Notes: generated from the letters alone by a model not told the origin. 64,000 nt of DNA from Gemmatimonadaceae bacterium (GCA_036003045.1 DASYSS010000028.1:1-64000), one strand, 5' to 3'; positions 22,935 to 32,233 are shown, numbered from the stretch's first letter. Numbers and translations: made by a program.

Positions 22935-25900
22935 TCAAAACCGCGTGAACGCCACGGCGGCCATCTCGTATCCGCCACCGCCAATAAAGATCGGGGCGCC
23001 GAAGAACGGTGCGATGCCGCCGACATAGAGAGACGTGCCGTCGCGCACGGATGCGAGATACAATGGATCGAGCGTGTTGAGCGTCAACTGCGGGACCTTG
23101 CGCAGCTGCTCGGGCGTCAGCAGCGCGCGAATCGTCGGCGCGAGTTGGCTCAGCATGTCGATCTGAGCTCGTCGAGTGCGAAGGTAGCGATCGTACGCTT
23201 CGCCTTCGTCGTAGCGCTCCGGAAGTTGCACGAAGTATCGAGCGATCGGCGCCCAGAGCGAATCACACCGGTAGGTGTAGCGCCGGTTCATCGCCGCGAG
23301 ACTGTCCGCCTGGACCACGGTGAGGTGCAGCGAATCCTGTTGGCGAATGATCGTCCCCATCGGGTTGCTGATGCTGCTCACGCCGATGGCTCGGAACAGA
23401 GCCTCGGGCGCGCGCGTGCCCGGCAGCACGCGACCGACGCCCAGCTGCATGCCGAGGGTCTGCCGTTCGCGCATCGCACCGACGTCGACGCGGACTTGCG
23501 TCGTGAACACCACGGGCGATCGAAGCACGACGAGCGCCGGGCTCGTCGCCCCGAAGCGCTGGTTCACCTCGTACGTGAACCGCTTGGTCGAGGGATCGAA
23601 CCCGCGCACATAGAGCAGGCTCTGGTCAGGCGCGTACGACTGTCCCCAGCCTTTGAGATGCCCTGAGCCGTTGAGCGCGAGGTCGGCCGCACCGAGCGGA
23701 TTGTTGAGCGAGAAGGAGACGTTCGCGCGCTGCGGCATACGGAACTTCGCGCGATCGAGCGATACGCTGATATTCGCGTTCGAGCTCCACGGCGCTTGGC
23801 AACTGTTCCGTGTGGCGATGTGGCCGATCTGCTTCTCGAGGCAATCTCGTGTCGCGCCGGTCGAATTGTCGAGCAGTTGCCGCATGCCGGAGGCGAGCGC
23901 GCTGTCTCCCGCCCCGAGGCTGGCGGGGTTGTAGACGAACGCGCGGTCGTTGGAGTAGCCGTCGCCGTTGACGTCGCCGGCGATCATTGGAGTGAACTTG
24001 TTGCCCGAACGGAAAGAGCCGTTCCAGGAGATCGCCGCGGCGTTGAACAGGTTGTAGCGAAGGCTGTAGCTGATCTGGTGCGGACCCTGGCCGTTCGTCG
24101 ACCAGAGGAGATCGAGCGGATTGCCGGCCGTGTTTTGGAATCCGGAGACGAGCTCACGCGTGTGCAAGTACGTATAGGTCGTGGACCAGGTGAACTTGGT
24201 CGGGCCGTGCGGAATGGGCGAAAGCGAGACCTGGATCTGCGACGTGTGCGACTTGAGGTCGGAGCGCGTCTCGTACACGTGCGTATATGACGTCGTGACG
24301 TGGGCGTCGCCCGGCGCGATCGAGCCGGTGGTCGGAACGATGTTCGCGGCCTGCGCGAACACCGGCCGGCCGTCGTCGAGCGAGAATTGCTGCGCCGGCT
24401 TGAAGTTGAGGTCGAACGACCGCTGCTGGTCGACGTTGAGCGAGTACGTTCCGTTGATCCCCGCGGCGAAACGGCCGTCGAACAGGCTTCCGTTCCACGA
24501 CGCGTTCGCGCGCACGGAACGCGGCGTGTGATAATCGGGCGAAATGAGGTAGACGTTCGGTGCCGACGTCGCGAACGGCGTTCCGAGCGTGCCGTCGGCG
24601 CAGGTCGTCGGAATCGAAGCCGGATCGGTTTCGTATCCGGCCCAGTTGGGAATCGGCGCCGCCGGGCCGACGCACGAGATCTGCTGCGCGCCGGTCGGTA
24701 AGCCATTGTTGTCGAGCGCCGACGAGATCAGACCGACGCTCGGGTTGTTCGTGAACACGCCGACGCTGGCCCGCAGGATGGCGCGCGGAGCGCGCTGCGC
24801 GCCGGTGAACGCGAAGATCTCGGGTGCCTGGCCGAGCGTCTTTTGGAAGCCGATGCGCGGGCTGACCGAGATCGGATTGGGAACGTGGTCGTTGCGAAGT
24901 CCGAAGAGGTGATCGACGTCGGCGTTGTAGGTCGGCGACGTCAGATAGTGCGCGCCGTCGATGCGGACGCCGTATTGGATCTGCAGATCTTGATTCCGGC
25001 GGTACGAGTCGCCGATCGACGCGCCGGCGAGAAGCAGATTGATCGACCGGTCGTACGCCGACAGACTGCGCGTGAACGACGCCGGGACTCCGTTCGCGAG
25101 ATCCGAGAGCGAGTTGAAGCTGAACGTTCCGAGGCGGTTGAACGACTGATTCACCGCGGAACCGTTGTAGTTGATCTCGGTTTCCAGCTTGAGGCGATGT
25201 TTGTTGGCGTTGTCGAACCACGAGAGGGTGTTCTGGACGCCCGCGCTCCTCGACTGCGACGTCGAACCGAACGCCTGGCCGCCGCCGAACACGAGGTTCG
25301 AAACGCCGCTCGCGCCATCCGGAAGGTCCGAGCTCACGCGCACGTTGCCCGCCGGCAACACGAGGAACGGTGTGCCGTAGTTGCGCGAGAGGCTGCCGCT
25401 CAGCTGCGTCTCGCTGAGCGTATTGCCGATGTAGGCCGTGTGACGCGCCTGGAGTCCCCCGCCCCAGTTGGTTCGATCTCCGCTCGCCGACGCGAGCGAC
25501 GTGGCGCCGCCGCCGGCCGGATCCTGGCGCGACCAGTTCGCGTTGTAGGTCAGGCCGAAGGTTTGGCCCGTCGTCGACTGCGGCGGAGAGAAGCTGACGT
25601 TCCCGAAGACCGACCCGTTGTCGGAGAGCCGCGTTTGATGCAATCCGCCGACGGTCGGGTTGAGCCCGCGCTGGCGAAGAATGCCGAGCAGATTCTGCAC
25701 GGAGTCGTACGCCACGCCGGCGGTGAGAAGGCCGAGCGCGTTCGTGTTGAGCAGGGTCGCGTTGTCGCGAGAATTCCGTCCGAGCTGATACGACAGGCTG
25801 AAGAACGCTTGGTTGTAAGTGATCGGACCCGAGATCACTCCGCCGAGCGAGAGGTTCGTGTACTCGGTGCCGACGGCCTGCGCGGCGCGGTCGGTCCACT

Positions 25901-26702
25901 CGAGAGCCGGCGCGTTGAAGACGAAGCTGGTGCCGCGCGTGCGGAAGTTCGAACCCGACGCCGCCGACAGGTTGAAGTTCGCGCCGCTGAAGCCGCCGCG
26001 AGATACGTCCAGCGTCGACGTCGACAGCGACGACTGCACCTGCGCGTCGCGCGGAAGGTTGCCGGAGTTGAACGACATGCCATTCATCGTCGTCGTGTTC
26101 TGGTCGGCGCCGAGTCCGAGCACCGAGAAACCGTCCGCCTGTCCGTCGAGGCCGGGGATCAGGGTGACGCCGGGGAGCGACGCCGCCATCGCGGCGAGGT
26201 CGCCCTGCAGCTCCGGCGGCAGGTTGGTGTTGTTGACCGTCTGCTCGGTGCCGCTCACATCGGGCGTCTGACTGTTGCGGCTCACGCGCTGTTGGTTCGA
26301 CGCCGTCGAGACGACGGTGTCGAGCTGCACCACCGAGAGCCGAGCGTCGGCGATCAGAACGTCCTCATCGGCGACCTGTTTGATCTCGAACTGCTTGAAC
26401 GCGTAGCCGATGAGGGAAAACCCCATGATGTAGTCGTGGGGGCCGTTGGCGAACGCGATCTGGTAGCCGCCGTCTCTGTTCGTGCGCGCCTCGCGCGTCA
26501 CGTTGCCCGGGATCGACGTGGCGGTCACGCGCACGTTCTGCAGCGGCAGACCTTCGACCGTCAGCACGCGGCCGCGAATCACGTCCGTCTGCGCGTGAGC
26601 GGGCGGAGCGAAGGCCGCGAGTCCGGCGACGCCAAGCAACGCCAAAATGGCGACGCGGCGGCAGAGGCGAGTGACGACCCTCGGGGTGGGCATCCGACGC
26701 AT
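22935..26702 (-). CDS. Giant Oar-type TonB-dependent receptor
   Basis: The 1255-aa product has a signal peptide (ending AHAQ), a carboxypeptidase-regulatory-like beta-sandwich (~42-130, VIRGRVLTVEGLPLQNV), a plug domain with LPPELQGDLAAMAASLPGV and a long outer-membrane barrel. Near the C-terminus (~1115-1200) is a helical insert rich in Arg/Gln with RALLTPEQLRKVP, resembling Spy/CpxP LTxxQ modules, before the final strands ending in VAFTRF (terminal Phe, as for BAM substrates). Oar-like receptors import large substrates or act in export; the ligand is unknown. ATG 26702 has a GAGGG Shine-Dalgarno. First gene of a two-gene operon. Confidence 0.9.
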   Translation of the reverse strand: MRRMPTPRVVTRLCRRVAILALLGVAGLAAFAPPAHAQTDVIRGRVLTVEGLPLQNVRVTATSIPGNVTREARTNRDGGYQIAFANGPHDYIMGFSLIGYAFKQFEIKQVADEDVLIADARLSVVQLDTVVSTASNQQRVSRNSQTPDVSGTEQTVNNTNLPPELQGDLAAMAASLPGVTLIPGLDGQADGFSVLGLGADQNTTTMNGMSFNSGNLPRDAQVQSSLSTSTLDVSRGGFSGANFNLSAASGSNFRTRGTSFVFNAPALEWTDRAAQAVGTEYTNLSLGGVISGPITYNQAFFSLSYQLGRNSRDNATLLNTNALGLLTAGVAYDSVQNLLGILRQRGLNPTVGGLHQTRLSDNGSVFGNVSFSPPQSTTGQTFGLTYNANWSRQDPAGGGATSLASASGDRTNWGGGLQARHTAYIGNTLSETQLSGSLSRNYGTPFLVLPAGNVRVSSDLPDGASGVSNLVFGGGQAFGSTSQSRSAGVQNTLSWFDNANKHRLKLETEINYNGSAVNQSFNRLGTFSFNSLSDLANGVPASFTRSLSAYDRSINLLLAGASIGDSYRRNQDLQIQYGVRIDGAHYLTSPTYNADVDHLFGLRNDHVPNPISVSPRIGFQKTLGQAPEIFAFTGAQRAPRAILRASVGVFTNNPSVGLISSALDNNGLPTGAQQISCVGPAAPIPNWAGYETDPASIPTTCADGTLGTPFATSAPNVYLISPDYHTPRSVRANASWNGSLFDGRFAAGINGTYSLNVDQQRSFDLNFKPAQQFSLDDGRPVFAQAANIVPTTGSIAPGDAHVTTSYTHVYETRSDLKSHTSQIQVSLSPIPHGPTKFTWSTTYTYLHTRELVSGFQNTAGNPLDLLWSTNGQGPHQISYSLRYNLFNAAAISWNGSFRSGNKFTPMIAGDVNGDGYSNDRAFVYNPASLGAGDSALASGMRQLLDNSTGATRDCLEKQIGHIATRNSCQAPWSSNANISVSLDRAKFRMPQRANVSFSLNNPLGAADLALNGSGHLKGWGQSYAPDQSLLYVRGFDPSTKRFTYEVNQRFGATSPALVVLRSPVVFTTQVRVDVGAMRERQTLGMQLGVGRVLPGTRAPEALFRAIGVSSISNPMGTIIRQQDSLHLTVVQADSLAAMNRRYTYRCDSLWAPIARYFVQLPERYDEGEAYDRYLRTRRAQIDMLSQLAPTIRALLTPEQLRKVPQLTLNTLDPLYLASVRDGTSLYVGGIAPFFGAPIFIGGGGYEMAAVAFTRF

Positions 26703-26778
26703 CAAGCCCTCAACAATGAAGGTTGCGAGCCACGCTACGAGCGCCCTATTGGCCGGTCAAGGCGTCGCCTCTCCCCTT

Positions 26779-26807
26779 CTCGCATCTTAATCAAGTGCTA
26801 ATGCGAG
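26779..26807. promoter_or_regulatory. Inverted repeat upstream of the TonB receptor
   Basis: CTCGCAT (26779-26785) and ATGCGAG (26801-26807) form a 7-bp inverted repeat with a 15-nt AT-richer spacer, ~80 nt before the receptor start. It may be an operator or a leader hairpin. No clear -35/-10 pair could be fixed next to it. Confidence 0.35.
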
Positions 26808-26880
26808 GTCGCTATGGCAGGGACCGGCGCGCGGCTCGATCCCGTTGGACACGTCAGAATCCCGTTTGGTTCGCGCTCGG

Positions 26881-28129
26881 TCAGCGCGCGTTTCCTTCCG
26901 CGGTCCGCGGCCAAGAAATCGGGACCGGAGCGGGCCGAGAGACGGTCGTACCGTCGCCGAGGCCGCCACCGCTGTTGTCGCCCCAGCAGTACAGCGCGCT
27001 GGAGGTCGTGATGCCGCAGCTATAGCCGGTGCCGCTCGAGATGCTGCGGAAAGTCAGGCCGCCGGAGACTCCAACCGGCGACGAGCGCTGCTCGAGACTT
27101 CCGTCGCCGATCGCGCCGTCGTTGGCCCCCCAACAATAGCCGGCGCCGGACCCGGTGATGCCGCACACGGTCAGATATCCCGCGGCCAGAGTAGCAAAGG
27201 TCAAATCGCCGGCGACCACGGTGGGAGCGACGCGACGAATGACCCCGTCCGTGGTAGCGCTGGAGCCATCGCCCACCGTTCCAAAGAAGTCGCTGCCCCA
27301 ACAGTACGCCTTGCCGGCGTCGGTCAGGCCGCAAGCACCCTGCCCATCGCCGACGATGCTCTCGAACCTCTGGTCGCCCGTGACGGCGACCGGACTCCGA
27401 TTCGTTCGTCCGTTGCCGTCTCCAAGCTGTCCGTTGTTACCGAGCCCCCAACAGTAGGCCGAGCCGGCCGTCGTGAGACCGCAAGAGAAGTCGCTGCCCG
27501 CGACGACCGTTTGGAAAGTGAGCCCCGCCGCACTCGGCGTCGGCGTGCGATGCTCGCCGACCGAGCCGTCGCCGAACGCACCGTTCGCGCTGAAGCCCCA
27601 ACAGTAGAGCGATCCGCTCGTCGTCACGCCACAGACGTGGGCATCCCCGACGGCAATGCTCTTGAAGGTAAGCCCACCGGCGACGAGCGTCGGAGCCGCA
27701 TGCGGCGTCGTCGTGCCGTCCCCTAGCTGGCCGTGATCGTTCTCACCCCAGCAATAGGCGGCGCCAGTCGTCGCGACGGCGCACGTGACGTCTTCGACCT
27801 TCGAGACCGACAGCGACTGGAAAGTGATGCCCCCCCCCGTTGGGCGCCTGCACGGGCGTGGGGGTCACGACCAGTCTGTCGGTTCCGTCGGGCTGCTCGA
27901 CGGTATAACCCCAGCAGTACGCCGCGCCGGCGACCGTCAGCGCGCACGTATGCGACGCCGCGACGACTGAACTAATCGCCTGAGGGATAGTGTCCGTTCC
28001 CGTACCCACGCCGTGGGCACCGGCATCGGTCGTCGCCGGTCCGCAGGCGGCGACGACGATGATCGAGGCGACAAAGGATCGGGAAATGACTGCCCACAAA
28101 ATGTCAGCGTTCTCAGTTTTTATCTGCAC
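26881..28129 (-). CDS. RCC1-repeat lipoprotein, frameshifted at a G9 tract
   Basis: A lipoprotein signal (SIIVVAAC) is followed by seven RCC1-like repeats of the form CGLTTxGxAYCWGxxxxGQLGDG, enough for one seven-bladed propeller displayed outside the membrane. The reading frame breaks in the first repeat unit at a run of nine G on the minus strand (27830-27838): with eight G the text continues as APNGGGITFQSL and joins the downstream frame perfectly. Either the strain is off-phase, the gene has just decayed, or the base count is wrong. The start could be GTG 28129 or TTG 28099; the stop is at 26881. The role is probably binding. Confidence 0.75.
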
Positions 28130-28142
28130 AGACTGAGAACGC
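28107..28142. promoter_or_regulatory. 11-bp inverted repeat at the RCC1 gene start
   Basis: GCGTTCTCAGT (28107-28117) and ACTGAGAACGC (28132-28142) are perfect complements with a 14-nt AT-rich spacer. The site spans the GTG codon at 28129 and lies upstream of TTG 28099. If TTG is the true start, this is a leader hairpin or operator right at the 5' end. Confidence 0.45.
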
Positions 28143-28159
28143 CGTTGGCAGTCTTACCG

Positions 28160-28303
28160 GGACATTCGGGTCGTCGGGTGACCGGTGATCGGGGGGCCTA
28201 GCCCGTCAAGACGAACCCCGACAACGACGCGCGGAGCGAGCCCGGAGCCGCGGACCGGGACACAGGGTCACCGGGTACCGGAACAGCGTTCGCCGGTCAC
28301 CAC
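28160..28303. repeat. Degenerate CCGGTCACC/GGTGACCGG word region
   Basis: The gap before the uracil-DNA glycosylase stop contains scattered words such as GGGTGACCGG, TGATCGGGG, GGGTCACCGGG, TACCGG and CCGGTCACC, several of them palindromic. There is no regular period and no gene. It resembles in style, not in sequence, the other word arrays of the window. Confidence 0.4.
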
Positions 28304-29032
28304 TCAACGCTTTCCAGGTATCGCGGTGCCGGGTCTCCCGGTTGACCGTCTCTTCACAGCCCGCCGAAAAACCGTCTCGTACTCCTCGAGATATCGCTCG
28401 AGATGGCGCCGGCGATACTGCATGATCGATCGCGGGTGCTCGACGGCTTCGATCGTGTCGAAGAAACCGTGCCGCTCGTTGAGACGCTCGAAGAAGTGCA
28501 GGTTCTTGTGCTTGCCGATCACGATCGCGTGGTCGGTTCGCCCGCCGAGCGCGATCTGCGCCTTGATCGACTTCACGATGAACGGCTCCACGGCTCGCGC
28601 GAGCGCGGGGACGTCGTAGTAGTTGAGATTCAGCCCGCCGCGCGTAAATCCCAACGGGCACATCGCCGTAAGAAAAAAGTGGCGGTAAAAATCCCGCACG
28701 CCGCCGTAGCGTTCGATGAAGTCGTAGATGAAGATCGACGACAGCTCGCGCTTGCGTTGCAGGTCGTTGGCGACGCCGCAGAAGTCCGCGAGCGCGACCG
28801 GATCGGTGAACGTGATGCCTGTGATGCCGGCGCCGAAGCGGCCAGGGTTGATGCCGAACACGAGGACGCGAGGCGCGGCGTCGGCGAAGTATCGGTCCAA
28901 GAAGTCGGCCACGTATCCCATCACGCGGCGGCTCTTGTATGGATTCATGACCTCGACGCCCGGTGGAACGGCAGGCGTCGACAGGCGGCGATAGAATTGA
29001 AGCGCGCGGCTCGCGAAGGTGGGGCGATCCAT
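28304..29032 (-). CDS. SMUG2-like uracil-DNA glycosylase (DUF4918)
   Basis: The product (242 aa) belongs to the SMUG2/DUF4918 branch of uracil-DNA glycosylases, which excise deaminated bases in DNA repair. The active-site strand VLVFGINPGRFGAGITG and the following FTDP, plus the C-terminal HPRSIMQYRRRH motif, are clear. The length is right for the family. ATG 29032 (MDRPTFASRALQFY) is chosen over an upstream start, since the extra residues do not resemble the family. The gene stands alone, converging on nothing and divergent from the small exported protein at 29146. Confidence 0.85.
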   Translation of the reverse strand: MDRPTFASRALQFYRRLSTPAVPPGVEVMNPYKSRRVMGYVADFLDRYFADAAPRVLVFGINPGRFGAGITGITFTDPVALADFCGVANDLQRKRELSSIFIYDFIERYGGVRDFYRHFFLTAMCPLGFTRGGLNLNYYDVPALARAVEPFIVKSIKAQIALGGRTDHAIVIGKHKNLHFFERLNERHGFFDTIEAVEHPRSIMQYRRRHLERYLEEYETVFRRAVKRRSTGRPGTAIPGKR

Positions 29033-29145
29033 GGCCTTCAAACCTACTGTGCAGGACTCCCCGTCAAACGTGCGCACAATTCCCTACTGACGCGCGACTC
29101 TCTTGCCGGCACAGTAGGGAGAGTTACTACTACGACGAGGGGTCC

Positions 29146-29553
29146 ATGACTCGAAGCCGCCTGATGTTCGCTTGGGCCGCGTGCGCGTTGCTCCCAGCGC
29201 TGTCGTTCGCGCAGACTCCTCTTCCCCCACCGGCGGATCCGATTCCCGTCGGCAGCGTGAGCGACAAGCTCGGGCTGAAGATGAGCCCGACCGCGCCGCA
29301 CGAGCTCGATCCGGGCCATAGCGCGACCACGATGCTCGCCGAGCCGAAGAAGCTGGAGCCGTTCATCAAGGGGATGCACGAAGGAGCGCGCGTCACGATC
29401 AGCTGTGTTGGATCCGGCCGCATTCGCGTCGAAGCCGAGGAAATGGAGCCGGTTGCCCAGCGCGCGACGGTAACGCTGCACGTCGGACAAGACGGATCGC
29501 TGACCCCGGCCGCGGAGCGGCCGCCCGCACCCGCCAAGCCGCCGACACCCTAG
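29146..29553 (+). CDS. Small exported hypothetical protein
   Basis: The product (135 aa) has a signal peptide (1-22, ending LSFAQ), a short Pro-rich start, and a single ~90-residue domain with alternating strands (KLEPFIKGMHEGARVTIS, then IRVEAEEMEPVAQRATVTLHV). It ends in a Pro/Ala tail. No family is recognised. ATG 29146 has GAGGGG 5 nt upstream. It converges with the ECF sigma gene. Confidence 0.7.
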   Translation: MTRSRLMFAWAACALLPALSFAQTPLPPPADPIPVGSVSDKLGLKMSPTAPHELDPGHSATTMLAEPKKLEPFIKGMHEGARVTISCVGSGRIRVEAEEMEPVAQRATVTLHVGQDGSLTPAAERPPAPAKPPTP

Positions 29554-29577
29554 GTATGTGCGGCTGGCGGACGCCAC

Positions 29578-29602
29578 GCCGGCGCCCATCGCGGACGCCG
29601 GC
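29578..29602. terminator. Hairpin between converging genes
   Basis: GCCGGCG (29578-29584) / CGCCGGC (29596-29602) form a 7-bp GC stem with an 11-nt loop in the 53-nt gap between the stops of converging genes (29553 and 29607). There is no U run on either strand, so termination efficiency is uncertain. Confidence 0.4.
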
Positions 29603-29606
29603 GCGG

Positions 29607-30482
29607 TCACGCGTCCGCGATCACCAAATCCATTGCGCCGAGCCGCGCCGCGTCCGAAATCAACTCGATCGACGTCACCATTCCATCGGCGGTCGTGAAG
29701 CTGAACACCATCCGCGGGTGGCCGCCCGGCGCCCAAACTAGTCCGGGTGCGCCGTCGATGAGCGCCGGCTGCGCGCCCTTGGCACGACCGACGAAGATCT
29801 TCGCGACGTCGCTCGCTCCTCGGACTTCCTCGGCGGATCCAAGCGCGGCCGCCGCCGTACCGACCCGCGCGACGACGTCGGGATCCAGGACGGCAAGCAA
29901 AGCCTCGAAGTCCCCTTCGCGCGCCGCGCGCAGAAAGGCGTCGACGACTTCCCGCTGTCGCTCGCGGTCGACATCGGCGTCTTCACTCGTGCCCTGGACT
30001 CGTCGACGCGCGCGACTCGCCAGCTGCCGCGCCGCGGTCGGCGTTCGCCCGACGATCGGCGCGATCTCCTCGAAGGGGAGATCGAACATGTCGTGCAATA
30101 CGAACGAGACGCGTTCGGCGGGGTTCAGCGTCTCGAGCACGACGAGCATCGCCAGACCCACGGAGTCGGCGAGCACGAGCTCATGATCGGCCGCGAGCGT
30201 GGCTTCGCGATTCGCGGCTGACTCCAGCGCCGGATCCTCGAGCGTCTCCTCGCGCCTCGAGCGGCGCGAGCGGAGCATGTCGAGGCACACGCGCGCCACG
30301 ACTGTCGTGAGCCAGCCGCCGAGGTTCTCGACTTGGTCAGCCTCCGCGCGACTGAGGCGGAGCCACGCTTCTTGTATCGCGTCGTCGGCTTCCGCTCTCG
30401 AACCGAGCATCCGGAATGCGACCGAGCGCAGTCGTTTGCGATTCTCCTCGAAGGCTTTCGCCAGCATGTCGCGGTCAGCCAT
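29607..30482 (-). CDS. ECF sigma factor with C-terminal SnoaL-like domain (SigJ/ECF41-like)
   Basis: The product (291 aa) has sigma-70 region 2 (~1-80, FRMLGSRAEADDAIQEAWLR) and region 4 (~110-165, LNPAERVSFVLHDMFDLPFEEIAPIVGRTPTAARQLASR, given here as one helix-turn-helix block by its ends LNPAERV and ARQLASR). The last ~120 residues form a SnoaL-like domain (REGDFEALLAVLDPDVV) that in ECF41 proteins controls activity in place of an anti-sigma factor. No anti-sigma gene is adjacent, which fits. It is divergent from the VOC gene (86-nt gap), a possible target. Confidence 0.9.
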   Translation of the reverse strand: MADRDMLAKAFEENRKRLRSVAFRMLGSRAEADDAIQEAWLRLSRAEADQVENLGGWLTTVVARVCLDMLRSRRSRREETLEDPALESAANREATLAADHELVLADSVGLAMLVVLETLNPAERVSFVLHDMFDLPFEEIAPIVGRTPTAARQLASRARRRVQGTSEDADVDRERQREVVDAFLRAAREGDFEALLAVLDPDVVARVGTAAAALGSAEEVRGASDVAKIFVGRAKGAQPALIDGAPGLVWAPGGHPRMVFSFTTADGMVTSIELISDAARLGAMDLVIADA

Positions 30483-30568
30483 GCGTCACATTTCCTGGTT
30501 GGGATCCGTCAATGCGCTGTACACGAAGATGACGAAACCAATTCAACGGATGTGACCAGGAGACGACC

Positions 30569-30982
30569 ATGAAACCGCACGTGAGCGCCATCACGCTCGG
30601 AGTGAAGGATGTCGCGAAGGCCAAACAATTCTACCACGACGGGCTCGGCTGGCCCGCCTTGCAGGACTACGGCGAGTGGGTGGCGTTCGGCCTCGACGGC
30701 GGATCGTCCATGCTCGGGATCATTTCTTGGAAGGCGTTGGCCGCGGAAGCTGGCGTCGGCGCGGACGGCACGGGCTTTCGCGGCGTGACGCTCGCCTACA
30801 CGGTTCGCGATGAAAAGACGGTGGACCGCGTGATGGCGGAGGCGGAAAAAGCCGGTGCGAAAATCGTCAAACCGGCGCAGAAAGCTCAATGGGGCGGCTA
30901 CTTCGGCTACTTCGCCGACCCCGACGGCTACCTGTGGAAGGTGGCCGGCGGCAGCGGCGATCAGCCCTTCAACGCCGAATAG
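30569..30982 (+). CDS. VOC/glyoxalase-family protein
   Basis: The product (137 aa) is a vicinal-oxygen-chelate fold protein: SAITLGVKDVAKAKQFYHDGLGW at the start (given by its ends SAITLGV and FYHDGLGW) and GYFGYFADPDGYLWKV at the end, the usual metal-site strand. The metal ligands typical of glyoxalase I are not all present, so substrate and even catalysis are open. ATG 30569 has AGGAGAC upstream. It is divergent from the ECF sigma factor and may be in its regulon. Confidence 0.85.
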   Translation: MKPHVSAITLGVKDVAKAKQFYHDGLGWPALQDYGEWVAFGLDGGSSMLGIISWKALAAEAGVGADGTGFRGVTLAYTVRDEKTVDRVMAEAEKAGAKIVKPAQKAQWGGYFGYFADPDGYLWKVAGGSGDQPFNAE

Positions 30983-31015
30983 CACGGGAAGGGAGGGAGG
31001 CGCCAGATTCCTGAA

Positions 31016-31459
31016 ATGCGAGCGGCGCCCCTCGTTGCAGGAACGATCGCCGCGTTGCTCGGCCCCCAGCCACAACGCGGCGATCGATCCGCGATCACGG
31101 TCGATCTTCTCGACAATCGTCGGGTCGTCAGCCGCGTGATCAGTTCGGCGCTCTTGCTCCGTCTCGAGAATACGAGCGCTGGCAACGCGCACCAAGGGTG
31201 GCAAGTGGAAGTACTACGCCGTCCCGTCACGATCGATTCGAGGAATCTCGTTTATGAGGCGCTCCACGGGCCGGATCCGTCAGACGTCGAAGCGTGGCAC
31301 GTGGCGGAGAAGCAGTTCCCAAATCAGCGACTCCTCGACGTGAAGGGGTATCCGATCACGATCAGAATCCAGTTGGTCGACCCTAGGATTTCCGGAAAGG
31401 GGCCCGACGCCCAATTCATCTCGGGTCGACTTCGGGTGAGGTGGGAGCGGCGTCAGTGA
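31016..31459 (+). CDS. Hypothetical protein, 147 aa
   Basis: No family is recognised. The N-terminal 20 residues are weakly hydrophobic (APLVAGTIAALLG) and could be an export signal. The remainder is a mixed alpha/beta domain with VEVLRRPVTIDSRN and a terminal strand GRLRVRWERR. It lies 33 nt after the VOC gene on the same strand, so it may be co-transcribed. Confidence 0.55.
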   Translation: MRAAPLVAGTIAALLGPQPQRGDRSAITVDLLDNRRVVSRVISSALLLRLENTSAGNAHQGWQVEVLRRPVTIDSRNLVYEALHGPDPSDVEAWHVAEKQFPNQRLLDVKGYPITIRIQLVDPRISGKGPDAQFISGRLRVRWERRQ

Positions 31460-31485
31460 ACGTCGAATGGCATCGTGACAATCGA

Positions 31486-32172
31486 ATGCCGAAGAACGCG
31501 AGCACGCGGCAGAGGCTTGCGTGGCACCTCGAGCATCAAAGGTTCTGCCAGTGCCGCCCGATTCCTGCCCGGCTCAAGCAGCTGGCCGCGAGATCCTCGG
31601 TTTCAACAACAGGCTCGCGCTTTTCCATCCGCGAATTGCTGAGCGGCGGCGACCGGCGCGGGATCGCGGGCTCGAACAAGGTCCGAGCGCTCGTGGAAGG
31701 AGATCCGTCGCTCGTCGACACGCTGGCCGCGCTGACTGGAGACGAAGACTGGCTCGTCTCGCAGCGTGCGCTCGATCTGCTCGAGAAGCTCGCGCACGAC
31801 CACCCCGAATGGGTCGAGCCGAACAAACGCGTGTTCATCGGCCCGCTCGCCGAGAGCGACAAGTGGGAGGTCAGGCTCCAGATCGTCCGCGCGCTGCCGC
31901 TCTTTCGTTGGACGCCGGCGCAGGAGCGCCGCGTCGAGGACATTCTGATGGAGAACGTCGACTTTCCGCAGACGTTCGTTCGGGCGTGGGCGCTCGACAG
32001 CCTGGCCACGCTGTCGGCTCGAAAACCGCGCCTCGGCCAAACGGTCGACCGCAAGCTGCGCGCGTTCGAACGCTCGTCGAGCAAGGCGCTTCGGGCGCGA
32101 GCGCGAAACATTCGTGCCCGAATTGCCGCGACGAAATCCAACGTATCCGCGACGCGAGGACGAGATGACTGA
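31486..32172 (+). CDS. HEAT-repeat-like protein
   Basis: The product (228 aa) is a largely alpha-helical repeat protein: VDTLAALTGDEDWLVSQRALDLLEKLA (ends VDTLAALT and LDLLEKLA), then KWEVRLQIVRALPLF, then FVRAWALDSLATLS and a basic C-terminal helix. The pattern matches HEAT/ARM repeats like those near DNA-alkylation-repair proteins, without the catalytic-groove residues I could name. ATG 31486 is used; a GTG at 31441 would overlap the upstream gene. Probably a protein- or nucleic-acid-binding scaffold. Confidence 0.65.
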   Translation: MPKNASTRQRLAWHLEHQRFCQCRPIPARLKQLAARSSVSTTGSRFSIRELLSGGDRRGIAGSNKVRALVEGDPSLVDTLAALTGDEDWLVSQRALDLLEKLAHDHPEWVEPNKRVFIGPLAESDKWEVRLQIVRALPLFRWTPAQERRVEDILMENVDFPQTFVRAWALDSLATLSARKPRLGQTVDRKLRAFERSSSKALRARARNIRARIAATKSNVSATRGRDD

Positions 32173-32233
32173 GTGGTCGGCCGCTCGCGCGGGAGCGAGT
32201 TGACTCCGGGCGATCGGCGCGAGAAGTTGGCGC

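Noticed and set aside
24843-26801. 652-codon open frame on the plus strand
   Set aside because: It is antisense to the TonB receptor, Arg/Val-rich and without any motif.
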